A stretch of DNA of 64,000 nucleotides from Chryseobacterium sp. SORGH_AS_0447 (GCF_030818695.1 NZ_JAUTAR010000001.1:2164501-2228500); one strand, 5' to 3'; counted from the stretch's first letter, positions 34,180 through 45,286 are shown. The notes: generated by a model from the letters alone, not told the origin. Made by a program: numbers and translations.

Positions 34180-34776
34180 ATGAATATAGACGAACTTAAG
34201 AATGCCTGGAATGAGGATAATTTCTTCGACGGAACTCCAGAAATCAGCCTCGAACAGAAAAATAAAATCAATCTCCCGCTTGAAAAGATCCGTAAAAATA
34301 TGAGAATGGAACTTTGGTCTACCATAGCGATCTTTGTTTTTGCCTTTACTGTAATTGCAGTATGCGGAGCGGATTTTAAGTTTAAATTTTATCTTTCGAT
34401 CCTTATTGCCTCGATGGTTTTTGTTACTTTTTTCTTTTTCAGCCAGTTTTTTAAACTCTATAAAAATATGAGTGATCCGGGGATGAAAACACTGGCCGGG
34501 TTGAAGGATTTGCTTCATCAGTTTCATCTGAACAAGCAGTATTATCTTTCCTTTTATCTTTCTTTTGTACCGTTTTTAGTCTGCGAACTGATTATTGTAC
34601 TCGAATTCATTCCACGTCCAGTCCCTTTGTCCGATGTACAGGTCGCATCGATCCTTATCGGAACGTTGGTGATAACAATGCCATTGCTGTTCGTTATTGG
34701 CAAATGGTGGTTCCGGATGTTTTACGGAAAGTACATTGTGCAGATTGAAAATCTTGTCAGAGAACTTGAACAATAG
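34180..34776 (+). CDS. Four-helix membrane protein, probable anti-sigma partner
   Basis: A 198-aa protein. A cytoplasmic N-terminus (MNIDELKNAWNEDN, about 45 residues) precedes four hydrophobic segments at about 46-66, 70-90, 128-148 and 155-175, then a short helical tail ending in Gln. An N-terminal soluble arm followed by membrane helices fits an anti-sigma factor for the ECF sigma upstream, but no zinc-finger motif is present. The assignment rests on context. Its stop codon lies inside a large hairpin shared with the convergent gene. Confidence 0.75.
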   Translation: MNIDELKNAWNEDNFFDGTPEISLEQKNKINLPLEKIRKNMRMELWSTIAIFVFAFTVIAVCGADFKFKFYLSILIASMVFVTFFFFSQFFKLYKNMSDPGMKTLAGLKDLLHQFHLNKQYYLSFYLSFVPFLVCELIIVLEFIPRPVPLSDVQVASILIGTLVITMPLLFVIGKWWFRMFYGKYIVQIENLVRELEQ

Positions 34777-34811
34777 GTTTCGGCGGGCCAAAGGCCCGCC
34801 GAAACCTATTG
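34771..34811. terminator. 19-bp perfect hairpin holding both convergent stop codons
   Basis: Arms at 34771-34789 and 34793-34811 are perfectly complementary around an AAA loop. Each arm begins CAATAG on its own strand, so the two genes both end in Gln-stop inside the stem. No T run follows on either side. Confidence 0.85.
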
Positions 34812-35369
34812 GGTATAATAAGCAGGAAATTCCCTGAGAATAGAGTACAGGTCTCTCCATTCAAAATAAGCCGGACTTACGGAGCTGACGTTATCAAAAC
34901 CCTGATCTTTAAATAATTTTTTGGTCCGCGTCACATGGAAATACTGCGAAACCACAACAATGCTGTTGAAGTTCATTTTTGATCTTAATTCTAAAGTATT
35001 TTCTACAGTTGCCCTCGTATTGTCGCCTTTATTATCAACAACAATTACAGAATCCGGAATACCTTTAGACACCAGGAATTCTTTCATCTTGGTACCTTCA
35101 TAAAAGCCTTCCTTTCCCAAGCCGCCGCTTACGAGGATCTTTTTAATACGCCGGCTTTTATACAGTTCGATGCCGCTTTCCAAACGTTTTTCAAGTCTTT
35201 CTGATAAGGTGCCGTCTTCGTTTACTTTACTTCCCAAAATAACGGCGAGGTCTGCTTTCTTTCCTTCATCGGAAATTCCGTCGATAATAAGGTAAATGCT
35301 GTGAAACAGAAACCACAAAAAGAAAACGGAAATGAGGATTTTGAAGATTTTAAAACTATTTTTTTTCAT
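34806..35369 (-). CDS. YdcF/SanA-like DUF218 membrane protein
   Basis: A 187-aa protein with one N-terminal membrane helix (about 9-30), then the DUF218 domain: ADLAVILGSKVNEDGTLSERL, KKILVSGGLGKEG, GTKMKEFLVSKGIPDSVI, GDNTRATVENT and VVSQYFHVTRTKKLF. Family members such as SanA and ElyC affect envelope integrity. The catalytic activity is unknown. It starts three bases after the end of the S41 peptidase gene, so the two form an operon. Confidence 0.9.
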   Translation of the reverse strand: MKKNSFKIFKILISVFFLWFLFHSIYLIIDGISDEGKKADLAVILGSKVNEDGTLSERLEKRLESGIELYKSRRIKKILVSGGLGKEGFYEGTKMKEFLVSKGIPDSVIVVDNKGDNTRATVENTLELRSKMNFNSIVVVSQYFHVTRTKKLFKDQGFDNVSSVSPAYFEWRDLYSILREFPAYYTQ

Positions 35370-35372
35370 CCG

Positions 35373-36914
35373 TTAATGGGGTTGGGTCTTCTCTTTTTCA
35401 ATTTCCTTCATGACCCAATCCAGTTCCGGATCTTTTTTGTCGAGGACGTCCTGTATTGTTTCGGGAATCGTAACATCAGGAACCACGCCTTTTTGGGTAC
35501 CCGTAAAAGTAATGTTAGGCTGTACGAGAAGAACGCCGATCGGCAGATCGATGTTAGAATTCGGGAGAGTCTGGTAAGAATAAAACCCGGCCACGGTTCC
35601 GTCATTGGCTCCCCCGGTTTCTTCACCTACAAGAACAGCTCTTTTGTCGTTTTTCATTTTGGCCGTCAGAATCGAAGATGCCGAAAAGCTTCCGCCGTTG
35701 ATGAGCACAAAAACTTTTCCCTGAAAAGCATCTTTTTTTGGCTTCGATGGCTTATCTGCCTTTGTTTTATAGTAGAACTTACCGTCTTTCCGATAGGTGC
35801 TGAACGTTTGTCCAAAGAAAAAAGCAGGATAGGTCAGGGTTTTTAAAACATATTGTAAAAATCCGGTTTTCCTGAAATAATTCGTTTTAACCGGCGATGT
35901 TCCTGACGTGACCTGCGATGGTTTTATCAACGTATACGGCTCAGGGCTGAGGTAAGAATAGAGATTGTTGATTTCTTCAAGAGAACCGCCATAATTATTG
36001 CGGATATCGATAATCAGATATTGGGAATTCGCATTTTTAATCCTGCTGAAAGTTTCCTTATAAAACCTTGAGGAATAATCACTCGAAAAACTTTTCACTT
36101 TGATGTAGGCGATGGTGCTGTCCTGGTCCAGAAATCTGAAGTTTCTGTTGTAGGAATTGCTGAAAGCGATATAATCATTCACCTTTTTTTCCTGGGTTCT
36201 TTTCCTGTTTGCCTTTTCCTGCTTCAGATCGGATTCGGATTTGGTTTCCCTTGTCAGCAGGTATGTTTTTTTCTGTCCGTGGTAAAGGGTTTCGATTATT
36301 GCCTGGTCTTCATAGCCTTTCTCTGCGACATAATAATTAAAGAATACATCTTTCAGGTAATACGGATGAAAAGTGGTGTTGAAACCGTCGCTGCTGATCA
36401 GTTTCCGGTATCTTCTGATGTAGTCGGAAACTGGAACCTTATCAATAGACAGGATTTCCGTACCCGGCTGTATATCCTGAATGGAATCTTTATTTTCGGT
36501 AATGAAGAGCCGGTCGCCCTCCACAAAATATCCGAAGCGGCTGAACATTCCTTTTTTGCCTTCCAGAGCTTTAATTTCCTTGCGGGTAATCAGCTTTGCC
36601 GGAATTCTCAGGGAGAGATGGCCTTCGCGGATATCTGCAATCACGGGTTGCAGCTTAAAATAAAACTGGAGCGGGGTCAGAGGTTCAGTAATGGTCCCCT
36701 TCAGGCTGTCGAACTTATGATCCAGTTCTTTTTTGGGAATGTACCAGTACAATTGCGGATGGGTTTCTTTCAGCCTGGAATAAGCAAAATCAACATCCTC
36801 TTTCAGCTTTTCCGGAGGAATGCATGCTTTTTGCTGCTCATTATATTTCTTTACAGAAACACAGGAGGTTAATGTAAAGGCCAACAGAAATATAAAATAA
36901 TTTTTTAAATGCAC
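35373..36914 (-). CDS. S41-family peptidase lipoprotein
   Basis: A 513-aa lipoprotein (lipobox LTSC, Cys at about residue 18). The C-terminal half is a tail-specific protease-like S41 domain: IAYIKVKSFSSD, YLIIDIRNNYGGSL, the nucleophile region VLINGGSFSASSIL, and VGEETGGANDG. A PDZ-like segment (QPGTEILSIDKVPVSDYI) lies at about 150-175. Probably degrades or processes periplasmic proteins. First gene of the operon with the YdcF-like protein. Confidence 0.9.
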   Translation of the reverse strand: MHLKNYFIFLLAFTLTSCVSVKKYNEQQKACIPPEKLKEDVDFAYSRLKETHPQLYWYIPKKELDHKFDSLKGTITEPLTPLQFYFKLQPVIADIREGHLSLRIPAKLITRKEIKALEGKKGMFSRFGYFVEGDRLFITENKDSIQDIQPGTEILSIDKVPVSDYIRRYRKLISSDGFNTTFHPYYLKDVFFNYYVAEKGYEDQAIIETLYHGQKKTYLLTRETKSESDLKQEKANRKRTQEKKVNDYIAFSNSYNRNFRFLDQDSTIAYIKVKSFSSDYSSRFYKETFSRIKNANSQYLIIDIRNNYGGSLEEINNLYSYLSPEPYTLIKPSQVTSGTSPVKTNYFRKTGFLQYVLKTLTYPAFFFGQTFSTYRKDGKFYYKTKADKPSKPKKDAFQGKVFVLINGGSFSASSILTAKMKNDKRAVLVGEETGGANDGTVAGFYSYQTLPNSNIDLPIGVLLVQPNITFTGTQKGVVPDVTIPETIQDVLDKKDPELDWVMKEIEKEKTQPH

Positions 36915-37073
36915 TTCGAATTTTTTCAGAAGCTAATTTAATAGTTTACAGCAATTAATAAATATCATTCCGGGTAATTTTCTTGAATTCATTAAAAAAA
37001 ATAATTTAAAAATAAAGGTTTTACGCTCCTGATCCGTCAGAGAATATAACCTATACACTTTACCGTATTTAAA

Positions 37074-38171
37074 ATGGGATATACAATCATAGCAATAATC
37101 GTTTTAATCATTGTTTTATACTTTGTGATTACCGGGCAGGAAGTTTTCGGTTCGGATGCCAAAGGGGAGAGGCTGGAAAGGATGCGCCAGTCCCGGCATT
37201 ATAAAAACCATCAGTTTCAGAATCTGAGCGACACCCCGTCCCTGGCTGAAGGATATTCCATGCCCAAAGTGATGTATGATTTCTTTTTCAAAAAGAAAAA
37301 CCCGCTGATCAAACCGTTGAAAAATATACCGTCGGTCCATACTGATCTGAAGAATCTTCCGAAAGATCAGGATGTCTTTGTATGGCTGGGGCATTCGTCC
37401 TATTATATCCAGACAGACGGGGTCTCCTTCCTTATTGATCCGGTTTTAAGCCCGTACGGTTCACCGTTTAAATTTTTTAATAAGGCATTTACCGGGGCCG
37501 ATATTTTTAAGCCGGAAGACATTCCTCAGCTTGATTACCTGGTGATTACCCACGATCATTATGATCACCTGGATTATCCTACGGTAAAAGCCATCAGGGA
37601 TAAAGTATCACAAGTGATTCTGCCTTTGGGCGTTGGAGCACACCTGGAACGGTGGGGTTACCGGCCGGAACAGCTGATCGAAGAAGACTGGGACAGCGAA
37701 GTGGGTTTAAAAAACAACATCAATATCATCTTTACTCCCGCCAGACATTTTTCGGGGAGGAAAGTGAAAAGGAATGTGACGCTCTGGACTTCGTATGTTT
37801 TAGAAACCCCGACAAAGAAATTATTTTTAGGGGGTGACAGTGGTTACGATACCCATTTTAAAATGATCGGTGAAAAATATGGACCTTTCGATTATGCGAT
37901 TATCGAAAACGGGCAGTACAACGAAGCCTGGAAATACATTCATGCCCTTCCGGAAGATGTCATACAGGCCAGCATCGATGTCAATGCAAAAAATATTATT
38001 CCGGTTCACTCTTCAAAATTCGCCCTCGCGCTTCATGCCTGGAATGAGCCGCTGCAAAAAGTAACGGCCCTCGGAAAAGCAAGAAACCTGAATATCCTAA
38101 CCCCAATGATCGGAGAACCCGTACATTTAAATCAACCGGATCTTCAGTTTACAAGCTGGTGGGAGGATTAA
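37074..38171 (+). CDS. MBL-fold metallo-hydrolase (NAPE-PLD/UlaG-like)
   Basis: A 365-aa protein. An N-terminal membrane helix (about residues 3-21) is followed by a metallo-beta-lactamase fold with VWLGHSSYYIQTDG, the metal motif THDHYDHLD, FTPARHFSGR, FLGGDSGYD and IPVHSSKFALALHAW. The order resembles NAPE-hydrolysing phospholipase D and RomA-type proteins, so an anchored phosphodiesterase acting on lipid or sugar phosphodiesters is possible. The next gene is convergent, ending one base after this stop. Confidence 0.88.
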   Translation: MGYTIIAIIVLIIVLYFVITGQEVFGSDAKGERLERMRQSRHYKNHQFQNLSDTPSLAEGYSMPKVMYDFFFKKKNPLIKPLKNIPSVHTDLKNLPKDQDVFVWLGHSSYYIQTDGVSFLIDPVLSPYGSPFKFFNKAFTGADIFKPEDIPQLDYLVITHDHYDHLDYPTVKAIRDKVSQVILPLGVGAHLERWGYRPEQLIEEDWDSEVGLKNNINIIFTPARHFSGRKVKRNVTLWTSYVLETPTKKLFLGGDSGYDTHFKMIGEKYGPFDYAIIENGQYNEAWKYIHALPEDVIQASIDVNAKNIIPVHSSKFALALHAWNEPLQKVTALGKARNLNILTPMIGEPVHLNQPDLQFTSWWED

Positions 38172-38172
38172 G

Positions 38173-38460
38173 CTAGGCGTGCCAGATGTCTTTGTATCTT
38201 GCCGGATGATTTTCAAACTGCTGCCGTACAAAATCGCATTCGGGATCGATCATCAAGTCTTTTTCTTCCGCATACCGCACCAGCTCATCAAGGAGCATTT
38301 TGGCATAGCCCTGTCCTTCAAGTTCTTCGTCAAGTTTGGTGTAGTAGACGATAAGTAACCTTCCGTCTATTTCGATGGACATGTAACCTGCTTTTTTTTC
38401 ATCAATCAATATCCGCAGTTCATCGTGGTATGGAGATATTTCAAATTTTATATTTTCCAT
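38173..38460 (-). CDS. Small GNAT-like acetyltransferase
   Basis: A 95-aa minimal N-acetyltransferase of the YjdJ/GCN5-related type. GYMSIEIDGRLLIVYYTKL is the central strand pair, LEGQGYAKMLLDELVRYAEE is the acetyl-CoA pyrophosphate loop and helix, and DPECDFVRQQFENHPAR is the C-terminal signature. The substrate is unknown. Its stop is adjacent to the convergent MBL-fold gene. Confidence 0.87.
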   Translation of the reverse strand: MENIKFEISPYHDELRILIDEKKAGYMSIEIDGRLLIVYYTKLDEELEGQGYAKMLLDELVRYAEEKDLMIDPECDFVRQQFENHPARYKDIWHA

Positions 38461-38681
38461 AATATTGAGGTTTAGATGATTAAAAAATGATGTGAAAGCT
38501 TTTTCTTTAAAATTACAAATTAAAAATGAAATCCCTTACAGTTTTTATATAAAACCTGATGGCTCTCTTTTGAAAATTTAAAACCATAACCAGATCGTAA
38601 TATTATAGAAATTTTAACAAAAATCTATAATATTTAAAATTATATGGCATTTAAATTGAAAATACCTAAGTAGTTTTAATT

Positions 38682-38689
38682 TAAATTTG
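38682..38689 (+). promoter_or_regulatory. -7 element immediately before the start codon
   Basis: TAAATTTG with TTG 23 nt upstream (38656-38658). The ATG at 38696 begins 6 nt after it, so the transcript may be leaderless. Confidence 0.4.
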
Positions 38690-38695
38690 ATGATT

Positions 38696-39118
38696 ATGAA
38701 AAAGTTAATAATTGCAGCTATGCTGGTCGGGACTTTTGGTTTATCCCAGGCGCAGACCGATTATTATAACGACTATAGAAGAAGCATTACGGATCTGAAC
38801 TGGCAGAGTGTAATTTCCGATCTGCTTCTGTCTTCAACCCAGGCCAATGAAATTTATGCTCTAAATGACCGGTACCGTGATTATGATACATGGGACAGAA
38901 CTTATACGAATAACCCGGACCGATGGAGAACCGACCGGTATGGTGAGCTCGAAAGGATTATGGGCAGTGAAAAATACATGAAGTTTAAAAACAAGTATTA
39001 CAAAGGCCAGAATCCGGTAGCTGTATACAACCGGAATAAAAACAACGACAAGCGTTATAAACACATGGATAAAAAAGTGAAAATGCATAAGCCTAAACAC
39101 GGAAAGGGACATCGTTAG
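38696..39118 (+). CDS. Small secreted basic protein
   Basis: A 140-aa exported protein. The signal peptide is MKKLIIAAMLVGTFGLSQAQ. The mature part is tyrosine-rich (TDYYNDYRRSITDLNWQS, RYRDYDTWDRTY) with a very basic, histidine-rich tail (KKVKMHKPKHGKGHR). No known family; the size and layout are loosely like periplasmic Spy/CpxP-type proteins, without their LTxxQ motif. The ATG at 38696 is preferred over TTG/ATG codons a few bases upstream because it fits the signal peptide. Confidence 0.72.
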   Translation: MKKLIIAAMLVGTFGLSQAQTDYYNDYRRSITDLNWQSVISDLLLSSTQANEIYALNDRYRDYDTWDRTYTNNPDRWRTDRYGELERIMGSEKYMKFKNKYYKGQNPVAVYNRNKNNDKRYKHMDKKVKMHKPKHGKGHR

Positions 39119-39150
39119 AAAGAATATTTGATAATTAGTGCAATATAAAG

Positions 39151-39180
39151 AACGGCCGGTCTTCATGATCGGCCGTTTTT
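39151..39180 (+). terminator. Rho-independent terminator
   Basis: AACGGCCG (39151-39158) pairs with CGGCCGTT (39170-39177), followed by a T run. Confidence 0.88.
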
Positions 39181-39212
39181 ATATCGTAATATTCAGCAAT
39201 TGCTTTTTTATA

Positions 39213-39234
39213 TTGTTTGAATTTTATAATTTTG
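39213..39234 (+). promoter_or_regulatory. AraC-gene promoter with operator copy
   Basis: TTGTTTGAATTTTATAATT at 39213-39231 is identical to a site in front of the aldo/keto reductase gene. It overlaps the -7 match TAATTTTG (39227-39234), only 4 nt before the ATG. This suggests autoregulation and a leaderless start. Confidence 0.5.
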
Positions 39235-39238
39235 AATC

Positions 39239-40129
39239 ATGGAATCCAATGAAACAATAAAAGGTTTTTACCAGCGGGTAGGGCTGGAATGCATCAAAAC
39301 GCCGGGAGTCGGACATTTCAATGTGTTTTCGAGAGAAAGCTGTTCTTTGGTTACGCCTTACAGCAGAAGAGATTATTATAAAATTTCATTGATCATCGGA
39401 AAGGGCAAGCTGCACTATGCCGACAAATGGATTTACATAGACCGGCCTGTCCTCCTGTTCTCCAATCCGGTGGTGCCTTATTCCTGGGAAGCCGAAAACA
39501 GTGATCAGAAAGGGTTTTTCTGCCTTTTTACCGATCAGTTTGTGCATGAAAACCGTTTGGGCAACATTCAGGATTCCCAGCTTTTTAAAATCGGCGGAAC
39601 GCCGGTTTTCTTTGTTACCGAAGAGCAGCAGCAGACGGTCTCTGATATTTTCGTAAAAATGATGACCGAGATCCAGTCGGATTACCTGCATAAATACGAT
39701 ATGCTTCGGGCTTACCTTCACCTGCTGATCCATGAAACCATGAAAATGCGTCCGGCAGAGAGTTTTGAACCGTACCAGAATGCATCACAGCGGATTGCCT
39801 CTTTATTTATGGAGTTGCTGGAAAGGCAGTTCCCGATCGACAGTCCGGAAAGGTTCCTGAAACTGAAAAGCCCGATGGATTATGCGGAAAGCCTGTCCGT
39901 TCACGTTAATTCCCTGAACCGTTCCGTAAAAGAAATCACCGGTAAAACCACCAGCCAGCAGATTACCGCCAGGATTATCCATGAGGCGCAGGCATTGCTG
40001 AAGCATACCGACTGGAATGTTTCCGAGATTGCCTATGGCCTGGGGTTCGAAGAGCCGGCTTATTTTACCAATTATTTTAAAAAGCAGACCGGGATGACGC
40101 CCAATGCAGTACGAACTGCTGTTGTTTGA
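39239..40129 (+). CDS. AraC-family transcriptional regulator
   Basis: A 296-aa regulator. The N-terminal cupin-like sensing domain spans about residues 20-160. The C-terminal AraC DNA-binding domain has two helix-turn-helices: MDYAESLSVHVNSLNRSVKE and WNVSEIAYGLGFEEPAYFTNYFKKQTGMTPNAVR. A matching operator lies over its own promoter and two more lie in front of the next gene, so it probably controls the aldo/keto reductase and MFS exporter and itself. Confidence 0.93.
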   Translation: MESNETIKGFYQRVGLECIKTPGVGHFNVFSRESCSLVTPYSRRDYYKISLIIGKGKLHYADKWIYIDRPVLLFSNPVVPYSWEAENSDQKGFFCLFTDQFVHENRLGNIQDSQLFKIGGTPVFFVTEEQQQTVSDIFVKMMTEIQSDYLHKYDMLRAYLHLLIHETMKMRPAESFEPYQNASQRIASLFMELLERQFPIDSPERFLKLKSPMDYAESLSVHVNSLNRSVKEITGKTTSQQITARIIHEAQALLKHTDWNVSEIAYGLGFEEPAYFTNYFKKQTGMTPNAVRTAVV

Positions 40130-40189
40130 ATTTTATAATTCTTTGTTTGAATTCTATATTGAATGTTTTTGCCGGCTGGTCTAATTTTG
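40122..40189 (+). promoter_or_regulatory. Tandem AraC operators and promoter of the reductase/exporter pair
   Basis: Site 1, TTGTTTGAATTTTATAATT, is at 40122-40140. Site 2, TTGTTTGAATTCTATATT, is at 40143-40160. They are direct repeats 21 bp apart, two helical turns. Site 2 abuts TTG (40159-40161), which lies 20 nt before TAATTTTG (40182-40189). This layout is classical for AraC-type activation. Confidence 0.65.
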
Positions 40190-40217
40190 TATCATCAATT
40201 TAAAATCACAGGTTATC

Positions 40218-41219
40218 ATGAAATTTAGAACATTAGGAAACACAGGAAAGCAGTTATCCGCTATCGGATTAGGCTGCATGGGGATGAGTTTCGCCTATGG
40301 CCCGACCGACGAACAGGAGAGCATCAAGACGCTGCACAAAGCGTTGGATTTAGGTGTTAATTTCTGGGACACAGCGGATATGTATGCCAATGGAGAAAAC
40401 GAAAAGCTGATCTCAAAAGTATTGGTTCCCAACCGGGATAAAATTTTTATCGCTACCAAATTCGGATTCAGGTTTAAAGACGGGAAAGCCGGCCACAGCG
40501 GTGCACCCGGAACATATTTCGATGGTTCACCCGAATGGATCAAAAAAGCAGTTGACCTCAGCCTGCAACGATTGAATATTGATGAGATCGATTTATATTA
40601 CGCCCACAGGGTAGACCCGAATATTCCGGTTGAAGAAACAGTCGGTGCCATGGCAGACCTGGTAAAAGCCGGAAAAGTAAAATATCTCGGATTATCGGAA
40701 GCTTCGGCAGAATCGATCCGTAAAGCCAATAAAATTCATCCGATTACCGCATTACAGTCGGAATATTCTTTACTTACAAGAGATGTTGAAAAGGAAATCC
40801 TTCCCGCAATCAGAGAGCTGGGTATTACCCTGGTTCCTTATTCTCCGCTGGCGAGAGGGCTGTTCTCCAACATCAATGAAGCGCAGAATTTTACGGATGA
40901 AGATTTCAGGAAATCCTTGCCGCGGTATCAGGAAGCTTACCTCGAAAATAACCGGAATTTAGCAAAGGAAATTAATGAATTTGCCGCCTCCAAAGGAATT
41001 AAAGGAACACAGCTGGCCTTGGCTTGGGTTCTGAATCAGGGAGAAGATATTATTCCGATTCCGGGGACCAAACGCATTCAATACCTGGAAGAGAATATTG
41101 CCGCTGCGAATATTGAGCTTTCTTCATCGGATCTGGAAACCATTGATGCCATCCTGAAGAAGTACCCGAATGTAGGGGAAAGATACAGCGAAGGTTCCAT
41201 GAAATTAGTTAATAATTAA
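40218..41219 (+). CDS. Aldo/keto reductase
   Basis: A 333-aa NADPH-dependent oxidoreductase. The catalytic tetrad is visible: Asp and Tyr in NFWDTADMYANGENE, Lys in FIATKFGF and His in LYYAHRVD. IPIPGTKRIQYLEENIAA is the phosphate-binding C-terminal signature. It matches the general stress-type AKR group that reduces reactive aldehydes. It follows tandem operator sites for the AraC regulator and precedes an exporter by 74 bp, which suggests a joint detoxification response. Confidence 0.93.
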   Translation: MKFRTLGNTGKQLSAIGLGCMGMSFAYGPTDEQESIKTLHKALDLGVNFWDTADMYANGENEKLISKVLVPNRDKIFIATKFGFRFKDGKAGHSGAPGTYFDGSPEWIKKAVDLSLQRLNIDEIDLYYAHRVDPNIPVEETVGAMADLVKAGKVKYLGLSEASAESIRKANKIHPITALQSEYSLLTRDVEKEILPAIRELGITLVPYSPLARGLFSNINEAQNFTDEDFRKSLPRYQEAYLENNRNLAKEINEFAASKGIKGTQLALAWVLNQGEDIIPIPGTKRIQYLEENIAAANIELSSSDLETIDAILKKYPNVGERYSEGSMKLVNN

Positions 41220-41293
41220 AAGACCCTATTATTCTTACTCCTGAGTTATTTTTCGGGAGTAAGGATTTTCCATGAAAATTTTCATCAACAGCA

Positions 41294-42484
41294 ATGGTTA
41301 CACTTAAAGAAAAAAATAAATTTATTGCGACGGTTCTTGCATTTGCAGTAATCCCGATGTCCGGGCTTGCCACGGATATTTACCTGCCTTCGATGCCAAG
41401 CATGGCCACGGAACTGCACCAGCCGGAAAGCAATATCCAGCTTACCTTGTCCATATTTTTAATCAGTTACGGCCTCACCCAGTTTTTTGCCGGAAGCATC
41501 GTCGATTCATTCGGAAGGTACCGGATTTCAATGATCTCCCTCGCTTTGTTTGTGGCTTCTTTCCTGGTAACCGCAACAACGCAGAACATTTTTGTTATCT
41601 ATGCCATGCGGGTGCTACAAGGCATTTTATCAGGTTTTGCCGTGGTCGCCAAAAGGGCCTTTTTTGTGGATGTGTATGAAGGGGAGGAGCGGAAGCATTA
41701 CCTCAGCATCATGACCATTGTCTGGTCGGTAGGACCTATCATTGCACCGTTTATCGGCGGGTATCTGCAAAAGAACTTCGGATGGCAGTCCAATTTTTAT
41801 GTGCTGGCCGGGTACAGCCTGCTGCTCTTGATTCTGGAATTTGTATTTTCCGGTGAAACATTGAAAAAGAGAAATCCTTTTCATATTGAATTTCTTATCA
41901 GAGAATACAATTCCATGTTCAAAGCCAAAGATTTTTTTTATGGAATGATCATGTGCGGTCTGAGCTATTCGATGATTATGTTCTTCAATTTATGCGGATC
42001 ATTTATTATCGAGCATAAAATGGGCTATTCTGAAGTTGTAGCAGGCTATGTTTCCCTGATCCTGGGGTTTGCCTGGATGACCGGCGGATTCCTGGGAAAA
42101 GCACTGATCAATAAAGCATTCCTGCCGAAAATCCGTAATGCGAATTTTATCCAGCTGCTGTTAATTGTCATCATGTTTATAGCATCCTATTTTTCCAACA
42201 ACATTTACAGTCTGGTAGCTTTCGCATTTTTAATCCACGTTACTGCCGGATTTATATTCAACAATTATTTTTCCTACTGTATCGGAAGGTTTCCAAATTC
42301 TGCCGGAATTGCCGGTGGTCTTACCGGAGGTGTTGCTTTTATCATCACTTCGGCCATAAGCTATGGTATTGTTGCGGTGATCAGACCTCAGATTCAGCTT
42401 CAGGTAGCGGAAGGTTATTTCGTACTGGGAATTTTAGGCCTGTTTATCTTAAGCATGATTAAATGGAGAAAAGCCCATGCCTGA
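41294..42484 (+). CDS. MFS multidrug exporter, Bcr/CflA type
   Basis: A 396-aa inner-membrane transporter with about 12 hydrophobic segments. The Bcr/CflA hallmarks are at the start: ATDIYLPSMPSMATEL, then the loop motif GSIVDSFGRYRISM between helices 2 and 3. VWSVGPIIAPFIGGYL is the antiporter motif C. Probably expels toxic compounds by proton antiport. Likely in the transcript of the upstream aldo/keto reductase. Confidence 0.92.
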   Translation: MVTLKEKNKFIATVLAFAVIPMSGLATDIYLPSMPSMATELHQPESNIQLTLSIFLISYGLTQFFAGSIVDSFGRYRISMISLALFVASFLVTATTQNIFVIYAMRVLQGILSGFAVVAKRAFFVDVYEGEERKHYLSIMTIVWSVGPIIAPFIGGYLQKNFGWQSNFYVLAGYSLLLLILEFVFSGETLKKRNPFHIEFLIREYNSMFKAKDFFYGMIMCGLSYSMIMFFNLCGSFIIEHKMGYSEVVAGYVSLILGFAWMTGGFLGKALINKAFLPKIRNANFIQLLLIVIMFIASYFSNNIYSLVAFAFLIHVTAGFIFNNYFSYCIGRFPNSAGIAGGLTGGVAFIITSAISYGIVAVIRPQIQLQVAEGYFVLGILGLFILSMIKWRKAHA

Positions 42485-42547
42485 AATGATAATTATATCT
42501 AAGTCTTAATCTTAAATTATTTAAATTTTCTACATCATAATTTCAAT

Positions 42548-42578
42548 AATAAATCCTCTCGTTACGGGAGGATTTATT
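42548..42578 (+). terminator. Hairpin after the exporter gene
   Basis: AATAAATCCTC and GAGGATTTATT form an 11-bp stem (42548-42558, 42568-42578). The T tail is weak. Confidence 0.65.
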
Positions 42579-42892
42579 GCTACATAAGTAATTGAAAAGT
42601 TGATATTTGTTTTAATGGAGACGGATGCGATCAGGTTTTACTTTAAATTCACTCTGATTTTCAAACAAAATGCTAATTTATAGATAGTGAAAGGTTGTGA
42701 TTCAAAATCTAAATCTAAATTGGTCCCTTCGAATCTCTGACTTCTGAAATAATCTGAAGCTGGAAACTTGATGCTGATCTCTAATACAATGTTGAGATCC
42801 CTTGTGGGATAACAAATAGAATGTTTAATTTACTGTAAAATGATGATTTAATATTAACCTTTCTAAAAAAGGTTTATTATTTAAGTCAAACA
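42579..42892. other. Intergenic stretch with a dispersed repeat
   Basis: No gene is seen. Around 42788-42830 the sequence TGTTGAGATCCCTTGTGGGA and the following AACAAAT...TGTT are repeated, with changes, near 63942-63985. An AACCTTT/AAAGGTT hairpin lies at about 42857-42873. Confidence 0.5.
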
Positions 42893-42921
42893 AAAAAGCC
42901 CCTTTAAAAAGGAGCTTTTAT
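42893..42921 (-). terminator. Terminator of icd
   Basis: On the minus strand an imperfect stem AAAAGCTCCTTT / AAAGGGGCTTTT is followed by a T run, about 20 bp after the restored icd stop at 42941. Confidence 0.75.
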
Positions 42922-42940
42922 TTATATCAGAAACTGGAAA

Positions 42941-45195
<2,255 letters not shown>

Positions 45196-45198
45196 TCA

Positions 45199-45206
45199 CA
45201 AATTTA
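45199..45206 (-). promoter_or_regulatory. Likely -7 element of icd
   Basis: The minus strand reads TAAATTTG 36 nt before the ATG at 45162. Confidence 0.45.
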
Positions 45207-45239
45207 GTGATTATGATTGTTTATTCCGATATTTTGCAT

Positions 45240-45266
45240 AAAAAAAGAGGCGGCTGCCTCTCTTTT
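45240..45266 (-). terminator. Terminator of the secreted repeat protein gene
   Basis: The stem AGAGGC/GCCTCT (45246-45251, 45256-45261) with loop GGCT is followed on the minus strand by a T run. Confidence 0.75.
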
Positions 45267-45286
45267 AGTTTATCATGTATCTAATT

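Noticed and set aside
34180..34776. Zinc-binding anti-sigma factor (ZAS type)
   Set aside because: No HxxxCxxC motif is present. The protein is called a probable anti-sigma partner from context only.
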